From: Stigmatella aurantiaca
GTDB taxonomy: Bacteria > Myxococcota > Myxococcia > Myxococcales > Myxococcaceae
Direction: 5' to 3'
NCBI RefSeq assembly: GCF_900109545.1
Contig: NZ_FOAP01000003.1
Span: forward strand, 372,001 to 436,000
DNA length: 64,000 nt
Part shown: piece by piece, positions 15,813-23,383 of the stretch
How positions within the stretch are numbered: position 1 is the first letter of the stretch
How the letters are laid out: the number at the start of each line of letters is the position of its first letter
Position numbers and translations under genes: made by a program
Notes under the pieces: generated by a model
Told to the model about the DNA's origin: nothing
The model's input: only the letters and a program-made list of their open reading frames with translations
Databases searched by the model: none

Positions 15813-17318
15813 ATGGTCCCCTCTGTCCTGTTGCTGCTGGCGCTGTCCCAGACGCCCGCCTCGCCCCCGCCTCCCGCCTCCCCGCCCTCCCCTGCCATGC
15901 AGGAGGCGGTGCGCGAGGCCAGCCGCCGGGGCGCCGCCGTGATGCACCAGCTGGCCGTGGAGCTCGCCGCCGAGGCGCGCGCGAGCCTGATGCAGGAGCA
16001 CGGCCGCTCGGCGGATGAGCACTTCGCCCGGGGCGTCGAGGCCTTGAAGGCGCGCGATGCGGCGGCGGCCATTGACGAGCTGTCCCAGTGCGTGGCGCTG
16101 CGGCCGGCGAGCGTGGAGTGCCGCTGGGAGCTGGGCTGGGCCTACTCCCTGGCGAACCGGTGGAACGAGGCGCTCGCGGAGTGGACGGAGGTGGGCAAGC
16201 TCAAGCCGGACCAGCCCGATCTCCAAGACGTGCTCGCCCAGGCCAGGGCCCAGGTGGCGCTCCAGGAGCGGCTGGCGAAGCCGCTGGACACCACCCCGCG
16301 GCCCCCGCCCCCCGCGGATGCCCGGCTGCGCCTGCGCGCCGTGGGGGACGTGATGCTGGGCACCACGGTGCCCGAGGGCTACCTGCCCCCCGAGGGCCCC
16401 GCGAGCGTCATCAGCGCGGTGAAGGGGCTCCTGGAGGACGCGGACCTGACGTTCGTGAACCTGGAGGGGCCGCTGTGCGACGGGGGCAAGACGAACAAGT
16501 GCCGCTCGGACCGCAACTGCTACGCGTTCCGCTCGCCCACGGAGTACGGGCAGGCGCTCCGGGAGGCCGGGGTGGACGTGGCCTCCACGGCGAACAACCA
16601 CGCGGGGGACTTCGGCGAAGAGTGCCGCCGGCAGACGGAGGCCACGCTGGACGCGCTGGGCATCGCCTGGAGCGGGCCGCCGGGGACGGTGGCCACGGTG
16701 GACCGCAACGGTTTGCGCATCGGGCTGGTGGCGTTCCACTCCTCGCCCACGGGCAATCATCTCAACAACTTGCCCACAGCCACGGCGCTGGTGCAGTCGG
16801 TGGCGGCGGCGCATGACCTGGTCATCATCTCGTTCCACGGCGGTGCGGAGGGCGGCAAGGCGCTGCACGTGCCGCACGGGAAGGAGAAGTTCATGGGTGA
16901 GGACCGGGGCGACCTGCGCACCTTCACCCGGGCGATGGTGGACGCGGGGGCGCACCTGGTGCTGGGCCACGGGCCGCACGTGGCGCGGGGAATGGAGTTC
17001 TACAAGGGCCGGCTCATCGCGTACTCGATGGGGAACTTCGCCACCTACGGGCGCTTCAACCTCCAGGGCCCGCAGGGGCTGGGCATGGTGCTGGAGGTGG
17101 AGCTGGACCGGGAGGGGCGCTTCCTCTCGGGGAAGATCCTCCCCACGCGCCAGGTGGGCGAGGGGCTGGCGGTGCCGGATCCGAAGGGCGCCGTGTTGAA
17201 GCTGGTGCGCAAGCTGACCGCGGAGGACTTCCCGGACTCAGGGGCGCGCATCGAGGAGGATGGCACGGTGTCACCGCGTGGGAAGGCGCGGGCGTCTGTC
17301 CTTGACGCCGCGCCGTAG
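15813..17318 (+). CDS. CapA-family metallophosphoesterase-like protein with TPR region
   Basis: 501 residues. A hydrophobic N-terminus (VPSVLLLLALSQTPA) precedes a Pro-rich stretch, so the protein is probably exported. Residues 60-145 look like tetratricopeptide repeats (HFARGVEALKARDAAAAIDE; LGWAYSLANRWNEALAEW). Residues 165-470 form the CapA (poly-gamma-glutamate synthesis) domain, related to calcineurin-type phosphatases: VGDVMLG, NLEGPL, STANNHAGDFG, IISFHGG and LGHGPHVARGMEFYKGRLIAYSMGNF are all in the expected order. CapA proteins assist export or anchoring of poly-glutamate-type polymers, and related members act on envelope polymers. The capBC partners are absent nearby, so the substrate is unknown. 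It converges on the Cys-rich lipoprotein genes. Confidence 0.88.
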   Translation: MVPSVLLLLALSQTPASPPPPASPPSPAMQEAVREASRRGAAVMHQLAVELAAEARASLMQEHGRSADEHFARGVEALKARDAAAAIDELSQCVALRPASVECRWELGWAYSLANRWNEALAEWTEVGKLKPDQPDLQDVLAQARAQVALQERLAKPLDTTPRPPPPADARLRLRAVGDVMLGTTVPEGYLPPEGPASVISAVKGLLEDADLTFVNLEGPLCDGGKTNKCRSDRNCYAFRSPTEYGQALREAGVDVASTANNHAGDFGEECRRQTEATLDALGIAWSGPPGTVATVDRNGLRIGLVAFHSSPTGNHLNNLPTATALVQSVAAAHDLVIISFHGGAEGGKALHVPHGKEKFMGEDRGDLRTFTRAMVDAGAHLVLGHGPHVARGMEFYKGRLIAYSMGNFATYGRFNLQGPQGLGMVLEVELDREGRFLSGKILPTRQVGEGLAVPDPKGAVLKLVRKLTAEDFPDSGARIEEDGTVSPRGKARASVLDAAP

Positions 17319-17338
17319 CCTCTCAAGGGGACTTGACG

Positions 17339-17638
17339 CTAGCAATCATCCCATTTGGCGCCTACGTAGCCCATGTTGTGATTGGCGCACCAGAACTTGC
17401 TGTAGTTCGCGCAGTTGCCGTACGTGATCTTCTTGAACGGGCCGTGCCACTTCTGGTCGGAGCACTTGGCGTAGCAGCATGCGGCTTCGGCCGTCACCGG
17501 CTCAGGCTCCTCCAGGGACTGTTGCGGCTCCTGCATGTCCATGGGCTCCGGTTCCATGCCGCCGCAGCCGGCCGCCAGAAGCATTCCCAGCAACATCAGA
17601 CCGAAACCCTTGAATGCATTGTTCATGATAGATTCCAT
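17339..17638 (-). CDS. Small Cys-rich lipoprotein, tandem copy 2
   Basis: 99 residues. ATG 17638 is used; ATG 17626 gives a cleaner signal peptide (MNNAFKGFGLMLLGMLLAAG) and is an equal alternative. The lipobox LAAGC is followed by an acidic, Met/Glu/Pro-rich linker. The C-terminal 45 residues form a compact Cys motif: CCYAKCSD, W-x-GPF, NC, Y-x-K-x-WC and a final C. It is 3 bases downstream of its paralogue (17642-17992), sharing the motif CC-x2-KCSD-x2-W-x-GPF-x6-NC-x2-Y-x-K-[FY]-x-C. It is likely anchored in the outer membrane with a disulphide-stabilised knot-like head. Family unknown to me; it has the look of a secreted peptide toxin or an adhesion/signal module. Confidence 0.75.
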   Translation of the reverse strand: MESIMNNAFKGFGLMLLGMLLAAGCGGMEPEPMDMQEPQQSLEEPEPVTAEAACCYAKCSDQKWHGPFKKITYGNCANYSKFWCANHNMGYVGAKWDDC

Positions 17639-17641
17639 GGA

Positions 17642-17992
17642 CTAACAGCCCTTCCAGGCGTGGCTTGAGTAATTTCCGTGGCCATAAGCGGGGCAAAAAT
17701 ATTTTCCGTATTTTTTGCAATTATCGAATTTGACGCCTGTAAAGGGCCCGCGCCACAGCCCGTCCGAGCATTTGACGTGGCAACACGCGCTGAGCTCCTC
17801 CACCTCGCCCGGGCCTGCTTCTTCAGGATCCTGAGCGGATTCCTCCGGGGGGATGGATGCAGACGGTTCCTCGCCCTCGGCGATGCTGGAGAGGGAAGCC
17901 TCTTCCATTTGCTGGGGCCCGTAATTGCCACAGCCCATGGCAAGGACCCCGCCCACCATCAACAGACACACGATACCCAGCCTCGTCTTCAT
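17642..17992 (-). CDS. Small Cys-rich lipoprotein, tandem copy 1
   Basis: 116 residues: signal peptide MKTRLGIVCLLMVGGVLAMG with lipobox LAMGC, an acidic Glu/Ser/Pro linker, then the C-terminal Cys module CCHVKCSDGLWRGPF ... NC ... YFC ... C. It shares the six C-terminal cysteines and the KCSD-x2-W-x-GPF core with the following gene, so the pair arose by duplication. Sequence composition in both genes is lower in G+C than in the neighbours. The gene lies 148 bases downstream of a Ser/Thr kinase on the same strand, whose own C-terminus is also Cys-patterned; co-expression is possible. Function unknown. Confidence 0.78.
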   Translation of the reverse strand: MKTRLGIVCLLMVGGVLAMGCGNYGPQQMEEASLSSIAEGEEPSASIPPEESAQDPEEAGPGEVEELSACCHVKCSDGLWRGPFTGVKFDNCKKYGKYFCPAYGHGNYSSHAWKGC

Positions 17993-18140
17993 GGCTTACT
18001 CCCCCGGTGAGCCGCCAAGATCGGCCTGGCGTTCACGGGCGGGAGATGACTCGATCCGGCCACTCGCCACAAACGGCCTTCAGTCGTGGCAGCGTGTTGG
18101 AAGCGCTACAAATCAGATAAGGGTTTGCCCCAGGACGGAC

Positions 18141-19460
18141 TCAGGGCTGTTCGGAGTTCCCAGAGGGGACCGGGGCGAGAACAGGGTAATAACAAACACC
18201 CCGCCACTCGTAGTTTCGGTCTCCGCACGGTGGCGTCGCCTCGCGGGGCAGGACCCAGCACCCGCCGTTGATTTCGATTTCACGTTTCCGGCAGGGCGGC
18301 CGTGCCTGGCCGGGCAGGAGTTTCTTCGGAACGTCGAGGCCGATGCGTTCCGGGCCGGAGGCAGGGGCCTGGACGGAACCGCTGACCGGCAGCGCGTCCT
18401 GTGCGAGCCCCGTGGTCTCCATGGGGTCTTCCGCGAGCCAGGCAGGATGGCGCCACACGGTCCATGCGCCGGGAAGGAGCAGAGAGGTGACGATCCCCGC
18501 CGCTGCTGCCAGCCAGAGGCCCGGGCGGCGAGAGACACCGGTGGCGGAGGGGTGGCGGGTGATGGGCTGATCCGCCCCCGGTCCAGCAGACGCCGCAGCC
18601 TGTTCGAGCGCTCGTGCCACCTGTGAGGCGCTGCCTCGCGCCGAGGGCTTCTTCGAGAGCATCTGCCGGAGGAGCTTCGCCAAGAGCGGACAGAGCGTCA
18701 CCAGGTTCTCGGCCGGGACCCGGACACGGGGCTTGGCTCCTGAACCCTCCAGGCGCACCTCGGCGGGAGGATAGAAGCCCGTGACGAGCCGGTAGGCGGT
18801 GACTCCGAGCGCATACACGTCGTCCGCAGGCCCTGGCGCGTAGTGGGCGCCGCGTTCACGCCAGAATCGCCACCGGAACTGGAGGGCCTCGGGACTCCGA
18901 TACGGAGGGGTTCCCGGAGGCAGCACTTCCTCCGTGAGCGGCGCCGCACCACGAAAGCTTCCCGCGCCGAAGTCGATCAGCACGGCGTGGGCGTCTTCGG
19001 GACGGACGAGGATGTTGGCTCCCGAGACGTCCCTGTGGACGCCGTCCGCCTCGTGGGTCGCAGCCAGGGCGCGAGCCGCTTGTGCCAGCACCTGCATCAC
19101 CTGCCGTGAGGTGAGTGTACGCCCGGCTCCCCATGCGTACAGCGGAACGCCTTCCACCCAGTCCATGACGAGGAAAGGAACGAGGCCAGCGGAATGGGCC
19201 CACAGTCCCCGGTCTCGCAGGGCCGGGATGTTCGGGTGACACAGGCGCGAGAGCAGCTCCGCCTCCCGCTCGAAGCGGGGATCCGCGGGGTGGCGGGCCA
19301 ACTTCAATGCGAAGGCGCCGCAGCCCTCCTCTCCTCTCCTCTCGGCGCGGTAGACGGTGCCATAGGCGCCCTGCCCCCTCAGTTCCAGGAGCCGCCAGGA
19401 GCCAATCTCCGTGCCCGGCGGAAGGCAGGACAGTTCCCAGGCGTGAGGATGCAGCGGCAT
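18141..19460 (-). CDS. Membrane Ser/Thr protein kinase with Cys-patterned periplasmic tail
   Basis: 439 residues. Kinase domain about 21-290: glycine-rich loop LRGQGAYGTVYRA, ATP lysine K53 (FALK), catalytic loop HRDVSGANIL (D144), DFG (D163), PPYRSPEAL in the activation segment. The HRD loop again lacks the common lysine, as in other myxobacterial kinases. One membrane helix lies at about 315-334 (LWLAAAAGIVTSLLLPGAW). The C-terminal extracytoplasmic tail ends in a four-Cys pattern (PPCRKREIEINGGCW ... PPCGDRNYEWRGVCYYPV), a short motif recurrent on myxobacterial kinases. It is therefore a receptor-like kinase. It is divergent from the small lipoprotein at 19585 and upstream of two Cys-rich lipoproteins that could be its ligands or targets; that link is only positional. 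Confidence 0.92.
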   Translation of the reverse strand: MPLHPHAWELSCLPPGTEIGSWRLLELRGQGAYGTVYRAERRGEEGCGAFALKLARHPADPRFEREAELLSRLCHPNIPALRDRGLWAHSAGLVPFLVMDWVEGVPLYAWGAGRTLTSRQVMQVLAQAARALAATHEADGVHRDVSGANILVRPEDAHAVLIDFGAGSFRGAAPLTEEVLPPGTPPYRSPEALQFRWRFWRERGAHYAPGPADDVYALGVTAYRLVTGFYPPAEVRLEGSGAKPRVRVPAENLVTLCPLLAKLLRQMLSKKPSARGSASQVARALEQAAASAGPGADQPITRHPSATGVSRRPGLWLAAAAGIVTSLLLPGAWTVWRHPAWLAEDPMETTGLAQDALPVSGSVQAPASGPERIGLDVPKKLLPGQARPPCRKREIEINGGCWVLPREATPPCGDRNYEWRGVCYYPVLAPVPSGNSEQP

Positions 19461-19584
19461 CGGGACACTCTAGGCGACAGTGGCCTGTGCCGCGTGAAGC
19501 AATCTTTGAGGAAGGTGAGGCGCGCCGTGGACGTTCGAAGGCGCGTCTTGCTAGCGTCAGCCGAATCTTCAGGGAGATGGACAC

Positions 19585-19797
19585 ATGCGATGGCTCCGCG
19601 CGGGAACCGGCGCACTGGCTCTCATGGTGCTGACAGGCTGTCCTTCAGAATTTGGCAAGGAGGGCCGTGTGTCCAAGGCTGTCCGCCGGGACTCTTTGGA
19701 GATTGTCCGCAAGTACTGTTCAGAGAAGGATTACAAGACCTTCTGTGGGGGCGGTAGGCAACAGACGCCCGAGTGCCTCGAAAAGTGCGGTCAATAA
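19585..19797 (+). CDS. Small lipoprotein with four C-terminal cysteines
   Basis: 70 residues. AGGGAG is well placed before the ATG. The signal peptide MRWLRAGTGALALMVLTGC ends in the lipobox LTGC. The mature part is basic and helical (KAVRRDSLEIVRKYC), followed by C-x7-C, then C-x3-C (YCSEKDYKTFC; ECLEKC). No known family. The next gene's start lies inside its 3' end, in another frame, so the two are likely translationally coupled. It is divergent from the receptor-like kinase, with a 124-base shared promoter region. Confidence 0.65.
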   Translation: MRWLRAGTGALALMVLTGCPSEFGKEGRVSKAVRRDSLEIVRKYCSEKDYKTFCGGGRQQTPECLEKCGQ

Positions 19798-20675
19798 GCT
19801 GGCGCATTCTCTGTGGCGTCCTCATGGGCGTCCTTTTGCCGATTCCCTTGGTCCTGCTGCTGGGCCTCCTGCTACGTCCCGAGGTGCCCCACCCAGCTCC
19901 CGGAAGCAGGCCCGTCAGCCCGGTGCTCAGCTCCCAAGAGCGCATGCGGTCGACGACCTACGGCCAGTCCTGTGGGACCCATTCAGAATGCGAACCCCCA
20001 CTCGGCTGTCTTCTCGAAGTCCGTGCCTACCGGCAGTACTGCACAGACAGCCGGTGCATCACGGACTCGGAGTGCCCGGAAGGCCAGGTCTGCCAAAGCC
20101 TTGCCACGGCGGGCGATGGGCCGCTGGTGCGCTTCTGCGTCCCCCTCGGTGTTCGCCAAGAAGGCGAGAGTTGCCTGGAACTGCCTCGGGAAAAGGAGGC
20201 CGCGTGCACGCGCGGACTGGTGTGCGGTGGCCGTGACGGTTGGTGCGCGCGTCCGTGCCACAAGGATGCTCCGGCGGATTGCCCCACCGGCTTCTTTTGC
20301 GCGGACACCCGTCCCCAACCGGTGTGCTTGCCCAGCTGCGAGATGCAAGGATGTCCTGCGGGCCAGGATTGCATCCGGTTCGGTGAAGGAACTTCGGTGT
20401 GCGCGCAAGTGTATGGGACTCAATGTCAGCAATCGCCTTGTCCTGAAGGCCGCAAGTGCGAAGTGCGCGTCGAGCCCACGTTTCCAGGAAAAGTGTGGAT
20501 GGAGTGCGTTGAGCGATGCGGTGAGGGATTCGCCCCCTGTCAGGAGGGGAAGATTTGCGACGGCTGGCAATGCAAACCCTCGTGCAATCCCCAGGACCCT
20601 GACCCCTGCGGTGACGGTTATCGTTGCAGACAGCGCAGACCGGACAAGCCCTATGCGTGCCAGCCAAACGGGTAG
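19773..20675 (+). CDS. Membrane-anchored or secreted Cys-rich repeat protein
   Basis: About 300 residues from GTG 19773; GTG 19785 and ATG 19824 are in-frame alternatives, the last giving a hydrophobic N-terminus (MGVLLPIPLVLLLGLLL). The rest is a series of eukaryote-like Cys-rich segments (SCGTHSECEPPLGC; DSECPEGQVCQ; PADCPTGFFCAD; CPAGQDC; CPEGRKCEV; CQEGKICDGWQC; PCGDGYRC), each of the C-x-x-G/D-x-x-C type seen in myxobacterial surface proteins. There are about 40 cysteines in all, so it is certainly extracytoplasmic and disulphide-bonded. It follows and overlaps the small lipoprotein gene by 25 bases. A role in adhesion or as a surface spacer is plausible; nothing enzymatic is visible. 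Confidence 0.75.
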   Translation: MPRKVRSISWRILCGVLMGVLLPIPLVLLLGLLLRPEVPHPAPGSRPVSPVLSSQERMRSTTYGQSCGTHSECEPPLGCLLEVRAYRQYCTDSRCITDSECPEGQVCQSLATAGDGPLVRFCVPLGVRQEGESCLELPREKEAACTRGLVCGGRDGWCARPCHKDAPADCPTGFFCADTRPQPVCLPSCEMQGCPAGQDCIRFGEGTSVCAQVYGTQCQQSPCPEGRKCEVRVEPTFPGKVWMECVERCGEGFAPCQEGKICDGWQCKPSCNPQDPDPCGDGYRCRQRRPDKPYACQPNG

Positions 20676-20731
20676 CCTATCGTGTCCTTTCAAGGAGAGG
20701 CCATGCCACTGGGTGGGTGACAATTGATGTC

Positions 20732-21301
20732 TCAAAATACGCCGAGATTCTTCTTGAGCAGGGCGGCTGAAACAGCCAATCCATTGAGAGAGAGCCGCTC
20801 CAACACCTCCGCGAGGGTTTTGGGAGGATTCTTCAAGCTGGCGGTCTGCTCCCTCACAACCCTCGTGACTTGGGCTGCATCCAAGCCGATGAGGCCTTGC
20901 ACGAAATCGTCGGGATGTTGTGCTTCGATGCCGTAGCGTTCGAGGACGGGCCTGGGAAAGTCCTTGAGGTTGAAGGTGACGATGCGCTGGGCGCCACAGT
21001 AAATGGCGGCTGCGGCGACGTGGCGGTCGTCCGGATCGGGCATCCCGGTGATTCCATCGATGAGTTCTTCGTGGCCCGTCACCTCGACATCGAGAATGGC
21101 CTGCTCCAAGAGTTGACGGCTCTTGGCGAGGCGCTCGGCGGTCAGGTCCCGCCGCTGCCGCAGAATGCTGCGGAAGCATTCATCCAGAATCTGCCGTGAC
21201 CACTTCGCTTGGTAGAGCTGGGTGCGCCCCAGTCTGACGAGGAAGTCCCGAAGGGGCGCTGGATGGAGGACACACGCATCGTAGACCACGGCCAGGGGCA
21301 C
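20732..21301 (-). CDS. PIN-domain ribonuclease, candidate toxin
   Basis: 189 residues from GTG 21301, chosen because AGGAGG lies 6 bases upstream and the domain starts at once (PLAVVYDACVL); longer in-frame upstream sequence is not coding-like. All PIN-domain acidic residues are present: D8 (VYDAC), E41 (ILDECF), the D-P-D-D-R-H-V-A-A-A-A core, and the D of TFNLKDFP. It is therefore expected to be a Mg-dependent endoribonuclease of the PIN_3/COG1569-like group, with a helical C-terminal extension typical of that group. Such toxins are normally encoded downstream of an HTH or AbrB antitoxin. Here the only HTH gene (21511) is on the opposite strand, diverging across 209 bases. Alternatively, it is a stand-alone PIN nuclease. 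Confidence 0.85.
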   Translation of the reverse strand: MPLAVVYDACVLHPAPLRDFLVRLGRTQLYQAKWSRQILDECFRSILRQRRDLTAERLAKSRQLLEQAILDVEVTGHEELIDGITGMPDPDDRHVAAAAIYCGAQRIVTFNLKDFPRPVLERYGIEAQHPDDFVQGLIGLDAAQVTRVVREQTASLKNPPKTLAEVLERLSLNGLAVSAALLKKNLGVF

Positions 21302-21510
21302 CCAGACCCTCCTACCCGGCAAGAAGCAAGGGCTCCTTCCTACCCATCGGGTCGTGCGTTGGCAATGCCTGAAGCCGAAGCACGCCTGCTCGCTCCTCGA
21401 ACAACCTGCGTACAGGAGCGTACCTTGCGCCACGGTTCGAGATTGCCTACATCTGTTTCGGATATTTCGAATACGCCGGGAGGTCCGCCGGCCGTTCGTG
21501 GAGCAACGCG

Positions 21511-21978
21511 ATGGGGACGATATGGAACCAGGGGGAGGCCGCGCCTCCCAGCGAGCGCGAGGTCCGGGAGGCAGCACATGCGGTCCGGGTGCTGGCGCCG
21601 TTGCTCACGCCCTCCAGCTCCCGCGTCTTTCTGCGGCCCGAGGGAGGCACGGAAGGGCAGGAACCTGTCTCCGTTCCCCGGGCCGTGTTCGAACGCTTGC
21701 TCCAGCTTCTGGAGCACACCGCCCGGGGCCAGGCGGTCACGGTGGTGCCCATCAACGCGGAGTTGACGACGCAGGAGGCTGCCCAGCTCTTGAACGTGTC
21801 GCGCCCCTACCTGGTTGGGCTCTTGGAGCAGGGGAAGATTCCGTTCCACAAGGTGGGAACACACCGGCGTGTCCGCTTCGAGGATCTCCTCGCCTACAAA
21901 CGCGAGGCTGAGGCACGCCAAGAGCAGGCACTGGACGAACTGGCCGCCGAAGCCCAGAAGCTCGATCTCGGTTACTAG
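21511..21978 (+). CDS. Excisionase-type HTH DNA-binding protein, candidate antitoxin
   Basis: 155 residues. The N-terminal 75 residues are helical, with FLRPEGGTEGQEPVSVPRAVFERLLQLLE, a pattern often found before the HTH in antitoxins paired with PIN toxins. The HTH_17/excisionase (MerR-like) domain spans about 86-135: ELTTQEAAQLLNVSRPYLVGLLEQGKIPF followed by KVGTHRRVRFEDLLAYK. The C-terminus is a short acidic/helical tail. GGAG lies a suitable distance before the ATG. It is divergent from the PIN gene, so if it is the antitoxin the pair departs from the usual single-operon order. It could also regulate the MFS gene that follows in the same direction at 104 bases. Confidence 0.82.
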   Translation: MGTIWNQGEAAPPSEREVREAAHAVRVLAPLLTPSSSRVFLRPEGGTEGQEPVSVPRAVFERLLQLLEHTARGQAVTVVPINAELTTQEAAQLLNVSRPYLVGLLEQGKIPFHKVGTHRRVRFEDLLAYKREAEARQEQALDELAAEAQKLDLGY

Positions 21979-22081
21979 AACCCCGCTTCAGCGTGCCTTC
22001 AGGTCACCCCCTTGGTGCCCCAACAGTGGGACCCAGGCCCACCGCGCGCGCGTCGGGTGCGTGCGTTACAAGGGACGCTCC

Positions 22082-23317
22082 GTGTCCGTCCTCCGCCTGC
22101 CTCGCATCTCCTCGTTTCGCGCCTTCGAGCACCCGGGCTACTTCGCCGTCTGGGCCGGCTCCCTCGTGTCCAACGTCGGCACCTGGATGGAGACCGTGGC
22201 CCTCGGCGTCTATGTCACCGAGGTGACCGGTAAGGCTGAGTGGACCGGCGGCGTCGTCGCCCTCTCCTACCTGCCGGGCCTCGTGCTCTCTCCCCTCGGC
22301 GGGGCGCTCGCCGATCGCTTCGACCGGCGCACCTTCCTCGCCATCGGCATCCTCCTCCAGGGGCTGCTCGCCGTCCTCCTCACGGTGCTGGCCTTCACCC
22401 AGCAGCTCACCGTGCCCGCCGTGGCCGTCATCTCCTTCTTCAACGGCTGCATCAACATGATGATGGGCCCGGCCTTCAACGCGCTGCTCGCCGAGCTCGT
22501 CCCCCCCGAGGACCTGCACAGCGCGATGAGCCTCAGCTCCGCCCAGTTCAACCTCGGGCGCGTCATCGGTCCCATCCTCGCCGCCGCGGTGCTGGGCGCC
22601 GGCGGCATCGCCTGGGCGCTGCTCGTCAATGCCCTGTCCTTCCTGGCCGTCCCCGTGGCCCTGTCCCGCGTCCGCCCACCCCCGCGCCTGTCCGCCCCCT
22701 CCACCACGGGCCTGTGGGCGGACATCGCCCGGGGCGCGCACGTGGCCCGCGAGGATCCCGGCATCCGCCTGATGCTGATGACCACCTTCGCCGTTGCCCT
22801 GCTCGTGGCCCCCTTCATCGGGCTCGTGCCCGTGTTCGCCATCCGCGTCTTCGGCCAGGGCGCCGGGGCCACCTCCCTGCTCGTCACCTGCCAGGGCGCC
22901 GGCGCGGTGACGGCCGCCGTGGCCGTGGGCGCGCTCCTGGATGCCTTCGGGCGCAAGCGCGTGCTCGCCGGCGTGCTGCTCGTCCTCGGCCCCGTGGCCA
23001 CCCTGTACTGGCTCTCCCCCACGCTGCCGCTCGCCTCCATCAGCATCTTCCTGCTCGGGGCCAGCTACCTCATGGCCCTCTCCGGCATTCACACGATCTG
23101 TCAGGTCCGCGCCCCCCCTGCCTTGCGCGCCCGCGTCAGCAGCCTCTACGGCATGGTGCTCAACGGCGGGTATGCCCTGGGCGTGTGGCTCCTGGGCGCC
23201 CTGGCCGACCGGCTCTCCGTGCGCTCCGTGACCGCCACGGCCAGCCTCCTCTTCCTGGTGCTGATGGTCTCCTTTCGCATGCTGCGCCCGCGCGCCTTCG
23301 ACGCCACCGAGGCCTGA
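22082..23317 (+). CDS. MFS transporter (EntS/MFS_3-like exporter)
   Basis: About 411 residues from GTG 22082, with AGGGA 8 bases upstream; longer in-frame upstream sequence overlaps the HTH gene and is not membrane-like. Twelve hydrophobic segments are visible. The loop after helix 2 carries motif A (GALADRFDRRTFLA). The N-terminal FRAFEHPGYFAVWAGSLVSNVGTWMETVALG is characteristic of the MFS_3 group that includes the enterobactin exporter EntS. It is expected to export a small molecule using the proton gradient; substrate unknown. It precedes a patatin gene by 66 bases, with a small hairpin between them. A role in self-resistance to the NRPS product 20 kb away is possible but unsupported. Confidence 0.9.
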   Translation: MSVLRLPRISSFRAFEHPGYFAVWAGSLVSNVGTWMETVALGVYVTEVTGKAEWTGGVVALSYLPGLVLSPLGGALADRFDRRTFLAIGILLQGLLAVLLTVLAFTQQLTVPAVAVISFFNGCINMMMGPAFNALLAELVPPEDLHSAMSLSSAQFNLGRVIGPILAAAVLGAGGIAWALLVNALSFLAVPVALSRVRPPPRLSAPSTTGLWADIARGAHVAREDPGIRLMLMTTFAVALLVAPFIGLVPVFAIRVFGQGAGATSLLVTCQGAGAVTAAVAVGALLDAFGRKRVLAGVLLVLGPVATLYWLSPTLPLASISIFLLGASYLMALSGIHTICQVRAPPALRARVSSLYGMVLNGGYALGVWLLGALADRLSVRSVTATASLLFLVLMVSFRMLRPRAFDATEA

Positions 23318-23323
23318 GCCCCG

Positions 23324-23339
23324 CCCGGAAAAAACCGGG
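23324..23339 (+). terminator. Small hairpin after the MFS gene
   Basis: CCCGG (23324-23328) pairs with CCGGG (23335-23339) around an A6 loop, 7 bases after the MFS stop codon. There is no T-run, so this is a weak terminator or attenuator candidate. Confidence 0.3.
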
Positions 23340-23383
23340 TCTCCGGCTTGGCCGTCCGGCGCGCCGTCTGCTTAGAAGGGGGC

